A stretch of DNA of 64,000 nucleotides from the NCBI RefSeq assembly GCF_022479115.1, contig NZ_CP092497.1, positions 4,774,001 through 4,838,000 of the forward strand. The letters are read 5' to 3'. The position numbers and the translations under genes are program-made. Shown here in pieces: positions 42,862-50,920 of the stretch. The notes beneath the pieces were generated by a model, which made no database searches, was not told the origin of the DNA, and saw only the letters and a program-made list of their open reading frames with translations. Every line of letters starts with the position of its first letter. Within the stretch, counting starts at the first letter, position 1. Source of the stretch: Amycolatopsis sp. EV170708-02-1. GTDB taxonomy: Bacteria > Actinomycetota > Actinomycetes > Mycobacteriales > Pseudonocardiaceae.

Positions 42862-44022
42862 TCAGAGCATCGCGTCGACACCGGTGAGATCACGGCCGAT
42901 CAGCAGTTTCTGCACCTGGCTGGTGCCCTCGTAGAGGGTCAGCACGCGGGCGTCGCGCAGGTATTTGCCTGCCGGGAACTCGTCGATGAACCCGTAGCCA
43001 CCGAAGACCTGGAGGCAGTTGTTGCTGACGCGCACCGCCGCTTCGCTCGCGTGGTATTTCGCGATGGACGCGTCGGTCGCGTAATCCTTCGGCGAGACAC
43101 CGGAATCGGCGATCCGTGCCACGTGATGGGTGAGCAGGCGGGCGGCCCGGACGTCCACCGCGGAATCGGCGAGCAGTTCCTGCACCAGCTGGAACGAGGC
43201 GATCGGACGGCCGAACTGGGTGCGTTCGGTGGAATACCGCACGGCTGCGTCCACGGCGGCCTGCGCGAGCCCGACGGCGCCGGCGGCGACCGAGACCCGG
43301 CCGCGGGACAGCGCGCCCAGCGCGATGCCCAGACCGCGATCCACCTCGCCCAGCCGCGCCGAATCGGGCACGCGCACGCCGTCGAAGGTCAGCTCCGCGG
43401 TCGCCTGGCCGCGCAGGCCGAGCTTGCCGTGGATCTCCCTCGCGCCCAGGCCCGGCGAGTCGGTCGGCACGAGAAAGGCGGTGAGGCCGCGTTCGCTGGT
43501 CCGGGCGAACGTCAGCGCCACCTGCGCCCAGGTTCCGTTGGTGATGAACATCTTCCCGCCGTCGAGGACCCAGTCTCCGCCGTCACGGGTGGCGCGGGTA
43601 CTGACCGACGCCGCGTCTGAGCCGGTGCCCGGCTCGGTGAGGGCGAAGCAACCGAGAGCATCACCGCTGACGAGGCGGGGCAGCCAGTACTCACGCTGTT
43701 CGTCCGTACCGTGCGTCACGATGGTCTTGGTGACCAGCCCGAGCGACACCGACACGATCCCGCGCACCGCCGAGTCGCCTCGCCCCAGCTCCTCGGTCAC
43801 CAGGACGTAGGACAGCATGTCCGCGTCCACGCCGCCGTAGGCCTCCGGGACCATGAGACCGAGGAATCCCAGTTCTCCCAGGCGTTTCACGATGCCGCGA
43901 TCGACCTGTTCGGCGCGATCCCATTCCGCCGCGTGCGGCGCGATCTCGTCGTCGACGAACCGCGCGGCCATGGCGCGGATGTCGCGCTGCGTCTCGGTCA
44001 GGCCGAAATCCGGTGAAATCAC
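42862..44022 (-). CDS. Acyl-CoA dehydrogenase
   Basis: A 386-residue flavoenzyme: N-terminal helices (LTETQRDIRAMAARFVDDEIAPHAAEWD), a middle beta domain (CFALTEPGTGSDAASVSTRA), and a C-terminal bundle (YSTERTQFGRPIASFQLVQ) with late YEGTSQVQKLLIGRDL. The catalytic Glu is probably in LYEGTSQ. It oxidises an acyl-CoA to the trans-2-enoyl-CoA. GTG 44022 overlaps the upstream hydroxyacyl-CoA dehydrogenase stop. In this operon it acts on the CoA ester made by the CoA-transferase; the chain type is not known. Confidence 0.92.
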   Translation of the reverse strand: MISPDFGLTETQRDIRAMAARFVDDEIAPHAAEWDRAEQVDRGIVKRLGELGFLGLMVPEAYGGVDADMLSYVLVTEELGRGDSAVRGIVSVSLGLVTKTIVTHGTDEQREYWLPRLVSGDALGCFALTEPGTGSDAASVSTRATRDGGDWVLDGGKMFITNGTWAQVALTFARTSERGLTAFLVPTDSPGLGAREIHGKLGLRGQATAELTFDGVRVPDSARLGEVDRGLGIALGALSRGRVSVAAGAVGLAQAAVDAAVRYSTERTQFGRPIASFQLVQELLADSAVDVRAARLLTHHVARIADSGVSPKDYATDASIAKYHASEAAVRVSNNCLQVFGGYGFIDEFPAGKYLRDARVLTLYEGTSQVQKLLIGRDLTGVDAML

Positions 44023-45515
44023 GGTGTTTCCTTCTCCAGCGGGTAGGCGGGGGTGGTCAGGGGCAGCCCGAGTCCGGCGCGTTCCCGCAGCCAGCGTGTC
44101 GGCCGGTAGCGCGGATCGCCGGTGCTCTCGTGCAGCCGGTTCTGGAGTTCGAGCAGGCGGGCGGCGCCGATCCGATCGCCCCAGGCGAGCGGCCCGGACG
44201 GGTAGCCGAGGGCGGCCGTGACGGCGAGGTCGATGTCCTCCGGTGCGGCCAGCGACCGTTCCGCGATCGACGCGGCGACCGAGACGATCGAGGCCAGCAG
44301 GCGCTGCGCGACCGAACCGGCGGTGTCCCGCACCACCGACACCGCCTCGGCACCCGCCGCCACCGCGCCGACGGCGGCCCGGACCGCGTCCGGATCCGAC
44401 GCCGGGGTCACGGCCAGCACGCGGCGCCGGGTGGCGAGCGAGAGCGGGTCCACGCCGAACGTGCGGGCAGCGGGCAGCCCGTGCGCCGCGATCGCCGCCG
44501 CGACAGTGTTTCCCCAGACAGGCACCAGTACGACGGCTTCGGATGTGGGCTCGTCCAAGGATTCCGGGAAGGCCGCGCGCAAGGCGTCGGCGTCCGGTCC
44601 CGATCCGGCGATCCACAGTGGACACCCGGCGGCGGTGACCGGTGCTTCGGCGGCGGTCTCGGCGCCGGGGCGATGATCGTAGAACCCGCGCCCGCTCTTG
44701 CGGCCGTACAGCCCGGCGGCCACCCGGTTCGGGGTGAGGAACGAGGGCCGCAGCCGGTCGGAATGCCGGAACCCGGTCCAGATCGAGTCGATGACGGCGG
44801 CCGTCACGTCGAGACCGGTCAGGTCCATCAGCTCGAACGGGCCCATCCGCAGGCCGAGCACGTCGCGGGCGATCCGGTCGATCACCACCGGTTCGGCGAC
44901 CGAATCCTCCAGCAGCGCGAACGCCTCGGTGACCAGCCCGCGTCCGGCGTGATTGACCAGGAAGCCCGGGGTGTCGGCGACCGTCACCGCGCGATGCCCG
45001 GACGCGCGCACCAGATCGGCCAGCGTGCCGGGGATGTCGGGCCGAGTGGCCGCTCCCGGGACGACCTCGACGATCTTCATCAACGGCACCGGGTTGAAGA
45101 AGTGCAAACCGGCGAGGCGCGACGGATCGGCCAGCGTCGCGGCGATCCGGGTGACCGGCAGCGAGGAGGTGTTCGTCGCGAAGATGGTCGTGGGCGGCAG
45201 CACCGCTTCCAGCTCACCGAAGAGGGCGGCTTTGGTGTCCAGGTCTTCACGGATGGCTTCGATCACCAGATCCACGCCGTCGCCCGGCGCCGAAACCGCG
45301 TCCAGCGGCACGAGCCTGGCACGGACCTCGCCCGCCTCCGGTTCCGTCATCCGTCCTTTGGCGACCGCGCGGTCGAGCAGATCTCCGATGAAGCCGATCG
45401 CTTCGCCGACGGCGTCACTCCGCGCGTCGGCGAGCTCGACGGTGTGCCCGGCGGTCGCCGCCCACTGCGCGATCCCCCGGCCCATCACACCGGTTCCGAT
45501 GACCCTGATCCGCAT
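44019..45515 (-). CDS. 3-hydroxyacyl-CoA dehydrogenase (PaaH/DcaH-like)
   Basis: A 498-residue protein beginning RIRVIGTGVMGRGIAQWAATAGHTVELAD. The 3HCDH N-domain holds the NAD motif GTGVMG and the catalytic region FFNPVPLMKIVEVV. A 3HCDH C-domain follows (GFLVNHAGRGLVTEAFALLED), and a second C-type domain is near the end (DTAGSVAQRLLASIVSVAAS, then YPSGPLAWGDRIG), as in PaaH/PaaC proteins. GAGGAG precedes ATG 45515 closely. The enzyme converts a 3-hydroxyacyl-CoA to the 3-ketoacyl-CoA in the same pathway as its neighbours. Confidence 0.9.
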   Translation of the reverse strand: MRIRVIGTGVMGRGIAQWAATAGHTVELADARSDAVGEAIGFIGDLLDRAVAKGRMTEPEAGEVRARLVPLDAVSAPGDGVDLVIEAIREDLDTKAALFGELEAVLPPTTIFATNTSSLPVTRIAATLADPSRLAGLHFFNPVPLMKIVEVVPGAATRPDIPGTLADLVRASGHRAVTVADTPGFLVNHAGRGLVTEAFALLEDSVAEPVVIDRIARDVLGLRMGPFELMDLTGLDVTAAVIDSIWTGFRHSDRLRPSFLTPNRVAAGLYGRKSGRGFYDHRPGAETAAEAPVTAAGCPLWIAGSGPDADALRAAFPESLDEPTSEAVVLVPVWGNTVAAAIAAHGLPAARTFGVDPLSLATRRRVLAVTPASDPDAVRAAVGAVAAGAEAVSVVRDTAGSVAQRLLASIVSVAASIAERSLAAPEDIDLAVTAALGYPSGPLAWGDRIGAARLLELQNRLHESTGDPRYRPTRWLRERAGLGLPLTTPAYPLEKETP

Positions 45516-45524
45516 GTTCACTCC

Positions 45525-46301
45525 TCAACGCAGGTAGACGCGACCGGGGTCGACTTCTTCCCGCAGCCGCCGGAGCTCGGCGTCGGCGGGTGGTTCGATC
45601 GTGGCCAGGCCGGCATCGACCTCCAGCGGCCAGCCGGTGGCCGCGCGCACCTGGCCGGCCGTCACGCCGGGGTGGACGGCGACCAGCCGCAGGGGTTCGC
45701 CGACGCCCGGCCGCGCGAGGATGCCGAGTTCGGTGATCACCCTGGTGACGCCCGCGCCGAGCGGGCGGATGCCGTCGGCCAGCGCACGATCAGGGCCGGG
45801 CGAGGTGCAGAAGTCCAGCTTGTCCACAAAGGACCTGGGGTCGTGGCGGCGCATCACGACGAAGACCTCGCCGGAGTTCGCCATCACCTCCATCGCGCCG
45901 CCGGGGCCGGGCAGCCGCACCGCGGGATCGGCCCAGTCGCCGATCACCGACGAGTTCAGGTTCCCCCACCGGTCGATCTGCGCGGCACCGAGGAAACCGA
46001 CGTCGATATGCCCGCCCTGCAGCACGTTGCCGAACAGCGCGGGCATCGAGAGCACCGCTTCGGCACCGGTGATCAGGACGGCGTCGGCGATCGTCTCCGG
46101 AAGCTGCGAAGGATGCGCGCCGCAGACCCCGGATTCGTAGACGATCTCCAGATCCGGCGCGACCGTGAGGTGGGCGAGCGACGCGGCCAGCGTCGGAAGG
46201 CCGATCCCGGCGAACACCGTGCGTTTCCCGGCCAGTTCCCGGGAAGCGACCACCGACAGCAGTTCGGACGAAGTCGTTCCGGTGTCCATTGTGGACGTCA
46301 T
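45525..46301 (-). CDS. CoA-transferase beta subunit (CatJ/PcaJ-type)
   Basis: A 258-residue subunit: LLSVVASRELAGKRTVFAGIGLPTLAASLA, then the active-site region EIVYESGVCGAHPSQL and VDVGFLGAAQIDRWGNLNSS. The pattern matches 3-oxoadipate CoA-transferase beta chains of the CatJ/IpdB class. In that class the conserved Glu of YESGVCGA takes part in catalysis. ATG 46301 overlaps the alpha-subunit stop (ATGA), as expected for a two-subunit enzyme. The actual acid substrate is unknown; a dicarboxylate is likely. Confidence 0.88.
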   Translation of the reverse strand: MTSTMDTGTTSSELLSVVASRELAGKRTVFAGIGLPTLAASLAHLTVAPDLEIVYESGVCGAHPSQLPETIADAVLITGAEAVLSMPALFGNVLQGGHIDVGFLGAAQIDRWGNLNSSVIGDWADPAVRLPGPGGAMEVMANSGEVFVVMRRHDPRSFVDKLDFCTSPGPDRALADGIRPLGAGVTRVITELGILARPGVGEPLRLVAVHPGVTAGQVRAATGWPLEVDAGLATIEPPADAELRRLREEVDPGRVYLR

Positions 46302-47230
46302 CGTGCGTTCTCCCGTCGCCGTCCGTAGTTCACCGGCAGGCTCAGCGCGTCGTCGACGGCGAGGCCCGACCAGTAGCGCTCCCCCAGTTTCGCCACGTAT
46401 TCCGCGTGATCCCGCGTGCCGAACACCCACTCCCCCAGCCACTCGCGCAGGCGCGCCGGATCCGCGCTGATCGCCGACCAGCCGCGATAGAAGGCGTTGT
46501 CCCGGTCGTAGTACCCCTGGGCGAACGACGGGTGCGCGCCGCGCGGGCAGGCCACCACGGCGTCGACGGCGTGCGCGGGAATGAGCGTGCGGTTGGGATC
46601 CCGGCGGATCACGTCGTCGTCGACGATCTCCTCGACCACCACCACGGCCTTCTTCGCCGCGTACACGGCTTCGGCCTGGATTCCGGTCAAGCCCCAGACC
46701 TGGGTGTTGCCCGACCGGTCCGCCCGCTGGGCGTGGACGATCGTCACGTCCGGGTTGACCGGCGGCACCACGTAGATCTGCTCGCCGTCGTCGTAGGGCG
46801 AGGTCACCTTGCGGAGACCGGGGTTGACCGACGGCAGATCGCTGCCCGCGTACGAGCGCACCGGGTAGAACGGCAGCCGCTGCGCGCCGGCCAGATAGCG
46901 GCCGATCATGCCGTAGTGGCTGTATTCCTCGAACTCCAGCGGTTCGGGTTCGGCGCGCTCGATCCGCCGCCGCAGCTCCCCGAGCGAGCCCGCCGAGGAG
47001 TTGCCGACGAACGACGACACCAGTTTGCGGACACAGCCGCCCGCCAGCATCTGGTCCACGACGATATCCGCGGTCATCCGGACCACGGTGAGGTCGCGGC
47101 GGCCCTGCCGGATGATCTCGTGGCCCGCCGCGGTCGGGATCAGATGCGTGAACCCTTCGAGCGCGACAGTGTCGCCGTCGTGCACGAAGGCGGCGATGGC
47201 CTCGGCCATCGTGGTGGTCTTGTCGGTCAC
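46298..47230 (-). CDS. CoA-transferase alpha subunit (CatI-like)
   Basis: A 310-residue subunit close to CatI from memory: GDTVALEGFTHLIPTAAGHEIIRQGRRDLTVVRM, LPFYPVRSYAGSDLPSVNPGLRKV, IVHAQRADRSGNTQVWG, and SFAQGYYDRDNAFYRGW. It moves CoA from a donor such as succinyl-CoA to a carboxylic acid. No upstream start has a ribosome site: ATG 47254 overlaps the shared promoter motif, so GTG 47230 (reading VTDKTTTMAEA) was preferred. Expression may be leaderless. It is divergent from the LysR gene. Confidence 0.87.
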   Translation of the reverse strand: MTDKTTTMAEAIAAFVHDGDTVALEGFTHLIPTAAGHEIIRQGRRDLTVVRMTADIVVDQMLAGGCVRKLVSSFVGNSSAGSLGELRRRIERAEPEPLEFEEYSHYGMIGRYLAGAQRLPFYPVRSYAGSDLPSVNPGLRKVTSPYDDGEQIYVVPPVNPDVTIVHAQRADRSGNTQVWGLTGIQAEAVYAAKKAVVVVEEIVDDDVIRRDPNRTLIPAHAVDAVVACPRGAHPSFAQGYYDRDNAFYRGWSAISADPARLREWLGEWVFGTRDHAEYVAKLGERYWSGLAVDDALSLPVNYGRRRENAR

Positions 47231-47262
47231 GGGATTCACCGTGCCAGTCGGCATTGTGCAGA

Positions 47263-47276
47263 GTCCAATACCGAAT
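47263..47276 (-). promoter_or_regulatory. Shared promoter/activator motif, CoA-transferase operon
   Basis: On the minus strand it reads ATTCGGTATTGGAC, then 15 bases, then CTGGCA. The same 14-base word with the same spacing to CTGGCA occurs at 48244 upstream of the MHS transporter. It may be the LysR binding site, or a -35 (TTGGAC) plus downstream element. Confidence 0.6.
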
Positions 47277-47319
47277 TAAGGTCAGATTGATATCCAGTTC
47301 AGAATAATCGAGGTGCGAC

Positions 47320-48216
47320 ATGGAGTTCCGTCATCTGAACGCCTTCCTGGCGGTGGCCGAGGAACTGCATTTCGGCCGCGCCGCGAAGCGCCTGCAGATG
47401 GCCCAGCCCCCGCTGAGCCAGCAGATCCGGCAGCTCGAACGCGAACTCGGGGTCGCGCTGTTCGAGCGCAACACCCGCTCCGTGCGCCTCACCAGCGCGG
47501 GCGAATCCTTCCTCAGCCCCGCCCGCACCGTGCTGGAAGACCTCGACCTGGCCACCCGCGCCGCGAAAGCCGCGGGTCGCGGGGAGTTCGGACGGGTCAC
47601 CGTCGGCTTCGCCGGGGCGTCGAGCCACGAGTCGCTGCCGCTGCTGACCAGGGCGGTGCGGGCCGCGCACCCCGGACTCGAACTGGTGATGCGCGGGCAG
47701 ACGTACGCCAACGTGGCGCTGGACCGCGTCGCGGACGGTTCGCTGGATCTCGGTTTCGTCCGCCTGCCGGTCACCCAGCCGGGTGTGCGGGCCAGGGTGA
47801 TCGACGAGGAGGAGCTGATCTGCGCGCTGCCTTCGGACCATCGGCTGGCCGGGCACCGGCGTATCCCCATCGAGGAACTGGCCTCCGAGGTCTTCGTCAG
47901 CTTCCCCGCGAACGCGGGCTCGACGGTGCGCGAGGCCACCGTCAAGGCCTGCGCGGAGGGCGGGTTCACCCCGAAGGTGGTCCAGGAGGCGCCGGATTCG
48001 TACACGATCCTGGCGCTGGTGGCGGCCGGGGTCGGGGTGACGCTGACCCTCACGTCCTGCCAGCACATCCAGCAGACGGGGCTGGTCTACCGGCGCCTCG
48101 CCGGCAAGGCGACGCGCCTGCAGGCCGCCTTGGCCTGGCGCGCCGACAACCCGTCCGCCGCCCTGCGGACGGTGCTGGCCGTCGCCGAGGAGGCCCTGCC
48201 CACGCCCGGCGATTGA
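47320..48216 (+). CDS. LysR-family regulator (CatM/BenM-like)
   Basis: A 298-residue regulator: an N-terminal winged helix (MEFRHLNAFLAVAEELHFGRAAKRLQMAQPPLSQQIRQLERELGVALFERN) with typical CatM/BenM residues, and a C-terminal ligand-binding domain. It is divergent from the CoA-transferase operon and upstream of the MHS transporter gene. Both flanking transcription units carry the ATTCGGTATTGGAC motif, which supports it as their shared activator. The inducer is probably the pathway acid or its CoA ester. Confidence 0.9.
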   Translation: MEFRHLNAFLAVAEELHFGRAAKRLQMAQPPLSQQIRQLERELGVALFERNTRSVRLTSAGESFLSPARTVLEDLDLATRAAKAAGRGEFGRVTVGFAGASSHESLPLLTRAVRAAHPGLELVMRGQTYANVALDRVADGSLDLGFVRLPVTQPGVRARVIDEEELICALPSDHRLAGHRRIPIEELASEVFVSFPANAGSTVREATVKACAEGGFTPKVVQEAPDSYTILALVAAGVGVTLTLTSCQHIQQTGLVYRRLAGKATRLQAALAWRADNPSAALRTVLAVAEEALPTPGD

Positions 48217-48243
48217 TACGCAGAAGCACTTACTGACCGGCCT

Positions 48244-48257
48244 ATTCGGTATTGGAC
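48244..48257 (+). promoter_or_regulatory. Shared promoter/activator motif, transporter operon
   Basis: ATTCGGTATTGGAC, 15 bases, CTGGCA: identical word and spacing to the copy at 47263-47276 in the divergent operon. It lies 96 bases upstream of the transporter start. Confidence 0.6.
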
Positions 48258-48353
48258 GTGTCTCGGTGACGGCTGGCATCGTTCCGGCCAGAACAGGGAC
48301 GTTGGCGCCGGGGGTCGCCGTGCCCGGGAACAACGGCGATCCAAGGAGACGGC

Positions 48354-49658
48354 ATGGCGGCGGACTCGACCGCGAAACGCGCGGGCATCGGGGCCTTCAT
48401 CGGCTCGACCATCGAGTGGTTCGACTTCTACATCTACGGCACCGCTTCCGCGCTGGTGTTCGACAAGGTCTTCTTCCCCGAGCTCGACGGGGCGATCGGC
48501 ACCCTGGTCGCCTTCGCGACCTTCTGGGTCGGTTTCCTCGCCAGGCCGCTCGGCGGCGTCATCTTCGGCCATATCGGCGACCGGCTCGGCCGCAAGAAGA
48601 CCTTGGTCATCACGCTGCTGCTGATGGGCATCTCGACCACCCTGATCGGGGTGCTGCCCGGCTACGCGACGATCGGCGTGGCCGCGCCGATCCTGCTCGT
48701 GCTCATCCGGATGATCCAGGGCATCGGGCTCGGCGGCGAATGGGGCGGTTCGGTGCTCATCGCCTCGGAACACGCGCCCAAGGGGAAATCGATCCTCTAC
48801 GGCGCCTTCGCCCAGCAGGGTTCGCCGGTGGGCAACACGCTGAGCACGGTCAGCTTCCTCGCCATCAGCCAGCTGCCGGACGCGGCGTTCGTCGGCTGGG
48901 GCTGGCGGATCCCGTTCCTGGCCTCCGCGCTGCTGGTCGTCGTCGGGCTGTTCATCCGGCTGAAGGTCACCGAATCCCCGGCCATGGCGGGACTGATCAA
49001 GACCAAGAAGGTCGCCAAACTGCCGCTGACCGAGGTGCTCCGCAACCACCCGATGCTCATCGTGCTCGGCATCGGCGCCTGCACCATCGGGCTGTCCGCC
49101 ACCTACTTCAAGTCCACCTTCGCGCTGTCTTGGGCGACGTCGGACATCGGTTTCAGCCGCAGCTCCTTCCTCACCATCATCCTGGTCGCCAACATCACCC
49201 AGATCCTGGTGCAGCCGTGGGGCGCGGTGATCGTCACGAAGATGACCAGCTGGCGCCGCGCGGTGTCGGTGATGCTGCTGCCCGAACTCGTGCTGATGCC
49301 GCTGATGTTCCTGCTGATCGGCACGGGCGACTACACCTCGGCGATGGTCGGCGTCGTCGTCGCCACCGTGCCGCACTGCCTCTACTACGCCGCGCTCGCG
49401 GGCATGCTCGCCAGCCGGTTCCCCGCGCATGTGCGCTACACCGGGATCTCGCTGTGCTACCAGCTCTGCGGCACGCTGCTCGGGGGCACGACGCCGATCG
49501 TGGGCCAGTTCCTGCTCAACCTCACCGGCTCGATCACCGCCGTGATCGTGTTCGCGGTGTTCCAGGTCCTGCTGACGCTGGGCTGCATGCTGGCCCTGCT
49601 GAAGCGGCCGAGCTACGACGAGCGCGCCGAAGAGCCCGCCCCGCCACTGCGGTGGTGA
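48354..49658 (+). CDS. MHS-family major facilitator, organic acid uptake
   Basis: A 434-residue 12-helix transporter of the metabolite:H+ symporter group: IGSTIEWFDFYIYGTASALVF, then GHIGDRLGRKKTLVITLLLMG (the MFS motif A), and GIGLGGEWGGSVL. MHS members import carboxylates or betaines with protons. Its promoter motif links it to the CoA-transferase operon, so it is likely the importer of the pathway acid. It is followed four bases later by a MaoC hydratase gene, which fits a catabolic unit. Confidence 0.88.
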   Translation: MAADSTAKRAGIGAFIGSTIEWFDFYIYGTASALVFDKVFFPELDGAIGTLVAFATFWVGFLARPLGGVIFGHIGDRLGRKKTLVITLLLMGISTTLIGVLPGYATIGVAAPILLVLIRMIQGIGLGGEWGGSVLIASEHAPKGKSILYGAFAQQGSPVGNTLSTVSFLAISQLPDAAFVGWGWRIPFLASALLVVVGLFIRLKVTESPAMAGLIKTKKVAKLPLTEVLRNHPMLIVLGIGACTIGLSATYFKSTFALSWATSDIGFSRSSFLTIILVANITQILVQPWGAVIVTKMTSWRRAVSVMLLPELVLMPLMFLLIGTGDYTSAMVGVVVATVPHCLYYAALAGMLASRFPAHVRYTGISLCYQLCGTLLGGTTPIVGQFLLNLTGSITAVIVFAVFQVLLTLGCMLALLKRPSYDERAEEPAPPLRW

Positions 49659-49662
49659 CCCG

Positions 49663-50127
49663 GTGATCACCGCGAACGGCATCGAGGAGATCCTGGCTCT
49701 CGAAGGCCGCGATCTGGGCATGTCGGCCTGGCGGACGGTGACGCAGGACGTCATCGACACCTTCGCCGAGGTTTCCGGTGACGGCCAATGGATCCACACC
49801 GACCCGGTTCGCGCCGCGACGGGGCCCTTCGGCGGCACGATCGCCCACGGCTACCTGACCTTGAGCTGGGGCATCCCGATGTTCGCCGAACTGCTGCGCG
49901 TCACCGGCGTCGGCATGGCGTTGAACTACGGGCTCAACAAGGTCCGGTTCCCCGCGCCGGTCCCGGTCGGCGGCCGGGTGCGGTTGCACGCGTCGGTGGC
50001 GGAAGTGACGGCCGTGCCGCGCGGCGGCGTGCAGATGGTGCGCGCGTTCACCTTCGAGCTGGACGGCTCGGGCAAGCCTGCCTGTGTCGCGGAGTCGGTC
50101 ACGCGCTACTACCGCTCCCCCTCGTGA
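49663..50127 (+). CDS. MaoC-family enoyl-CoA hydratase
   Basis: A 154-residue hot-dog fold protein: TQDVIDTFAEVSGDGQWIHTDPVRA contains the catalytic Asp/His of R-specific hydratases, followed by FGGTIAHGYLTLSWGIPMF and VRFPAPVPVGGRVRL. It hydrates an enoyl-CoA to the 3-hydroxyacyl-CoA, the step missing between the acyl-CoA and hydroxyacyl-CoA dehydrogenases in the divergent operon. The stop codon TGA lies inside the palindrome at 50123. The GTG start is four bases after the transporter stop. Confidence 0.88.
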   Translation: MITANGIEEILALEGRDLGMSAWRTVTQDVIDTFAEVSGDGQWIHTDPVRAATGPFGGTIAHGYLTLSWGIPMFAELLRVTGVGMALNYGLNKVRFPAPVPVGGRVRLHASVAEVTAVPRGGVQMVRAFTFELDGSGKPACVAESVTRYYRSPS

Positions 50128-50164
50128 GTGTTGGGGACGGTTAGAACCGTCCTCAACACTCACG
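50123..50164. terminator. Palindromic element containing stop codons of both convergent genes
   Basis: Left arm CGTGAGTGTTGGGGACGGTT, a 2-base loop (AG), and a complementary right arm with one mismatch. The left arm holds the MaoC stop (50125-50127), and the right arm holds the stop of the reductase gene (50160-50162 on the minus strand). It probably acts as a bidirectional terminator; it belongs to a dispersed family. Confidence 0.75.
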
Positions 50165-50723
50165 AGCCGCCCGCGACACGAAACCTCAGGTGAGTGGCGA
50201 TCCCCGCGACGGGTTCACCCTCCGGGATCAACTCACCACCGCGCCCGGCGAACAGGCCGGTCCCCTGCCCCAGCAGCACCGGGGCGAGGTGGAGATGGAC
50301 CTCGTCGAGCAGGCCCGCGCCGAGCAGTTGCCCGGCGACGTCCGCGCCCATCACCAGGACGTCCTTGTCCCCCGCGGCGTCCTTGGCGCGCCGGACCGCC
50401 GCCTCCAGCCCGTCGAAGGCGAACGTCCCGCCGTTGTCGCCGCGGAAGCCTTCCCTGATCCGATGAGTGACCACGAAGCCCGGTATGCCGGGCCACGGCG
50501 TGCCACCCCACGGCCGCAGGCCGAGTTCGAAGGTGCGCCGCCCGATCACGGTGGCTCCGACGATCGCGTTCACCTCCTCGACGGCACGCGCGTCGGCGCC
50601 CTCCCCGGCCATCCACTCGTGCAGCCGCTCACCGCCGTCCCCCATCGGCTCCTCGGCCCGCACGTTCGGCCCGGCGGTGAAACCGTCCAGCGACATCGAC
50701 ACATCCAGCACCACCTTGCTCAT
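50160..50723 (-). CDS. Dihydrofolate reductase-family (RibD C-terminal-like) protein
   Basis: A 187-residue reductase-like protein: VVLDVSMSLDGFTAGPNVRAEEPMGDGGERLHEWMAGEG, then VIGRRTFELGLRPWGG, and DVLVMGADVAGQLLGAGLLDEVHLHLAPVLLGQGTGLF. This is the RibD-C/DHFR fold common in actinobacteria, usually with unknown substrates and NADPH as cofactor. GGAGG 7 bases upstream supports ATG 50723. It converges with the MaoC gene, with the palindrome in between. Confidence 0.87.
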   Translation of the reverse strand: MSKVVLDVSMSLDGFTAGPNVRAEEPMGDGGERLHEWMAGEGADARAVEEVNAIVGATVIGRRTFELGLRPWGGTPWPGIPGFVVTHRIREGFRGDNGGTFAFDGLEAAVRRAKDAAGDKDVLVMGADVAGQLLGAGLLDEVHLHLAPVLLGQGTGLFAGRGGELIPEGEPVAGIATHLRFRVAGGS

Positions 50724-50920
50724 CGCAAGGCCTCCTTCGTCTCCGTGGCGCCACTGTCCGGGCGCTTTCACTGAAGAGTCGGAGCCGTCCGGGCCGCCTC
50801 GACATCGACGATTGCGCGATCCGGCCGGCGCGGTCTATGTTCCTACGTGTTCGAATAGCGTCATGGGACGTCCGATTATCGGACACCTTGCCGAACCGGT
50901 CGACTCGACGAGGAGCGAAA

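Noticed and set aside
45820..45828. DnaA-box-like TTGTCCACA
   Set aside because: A single copy inside a CoA-transferase coding sequence, with no cluster of boxes and no replication genes; chance in this GC-rich DNA.
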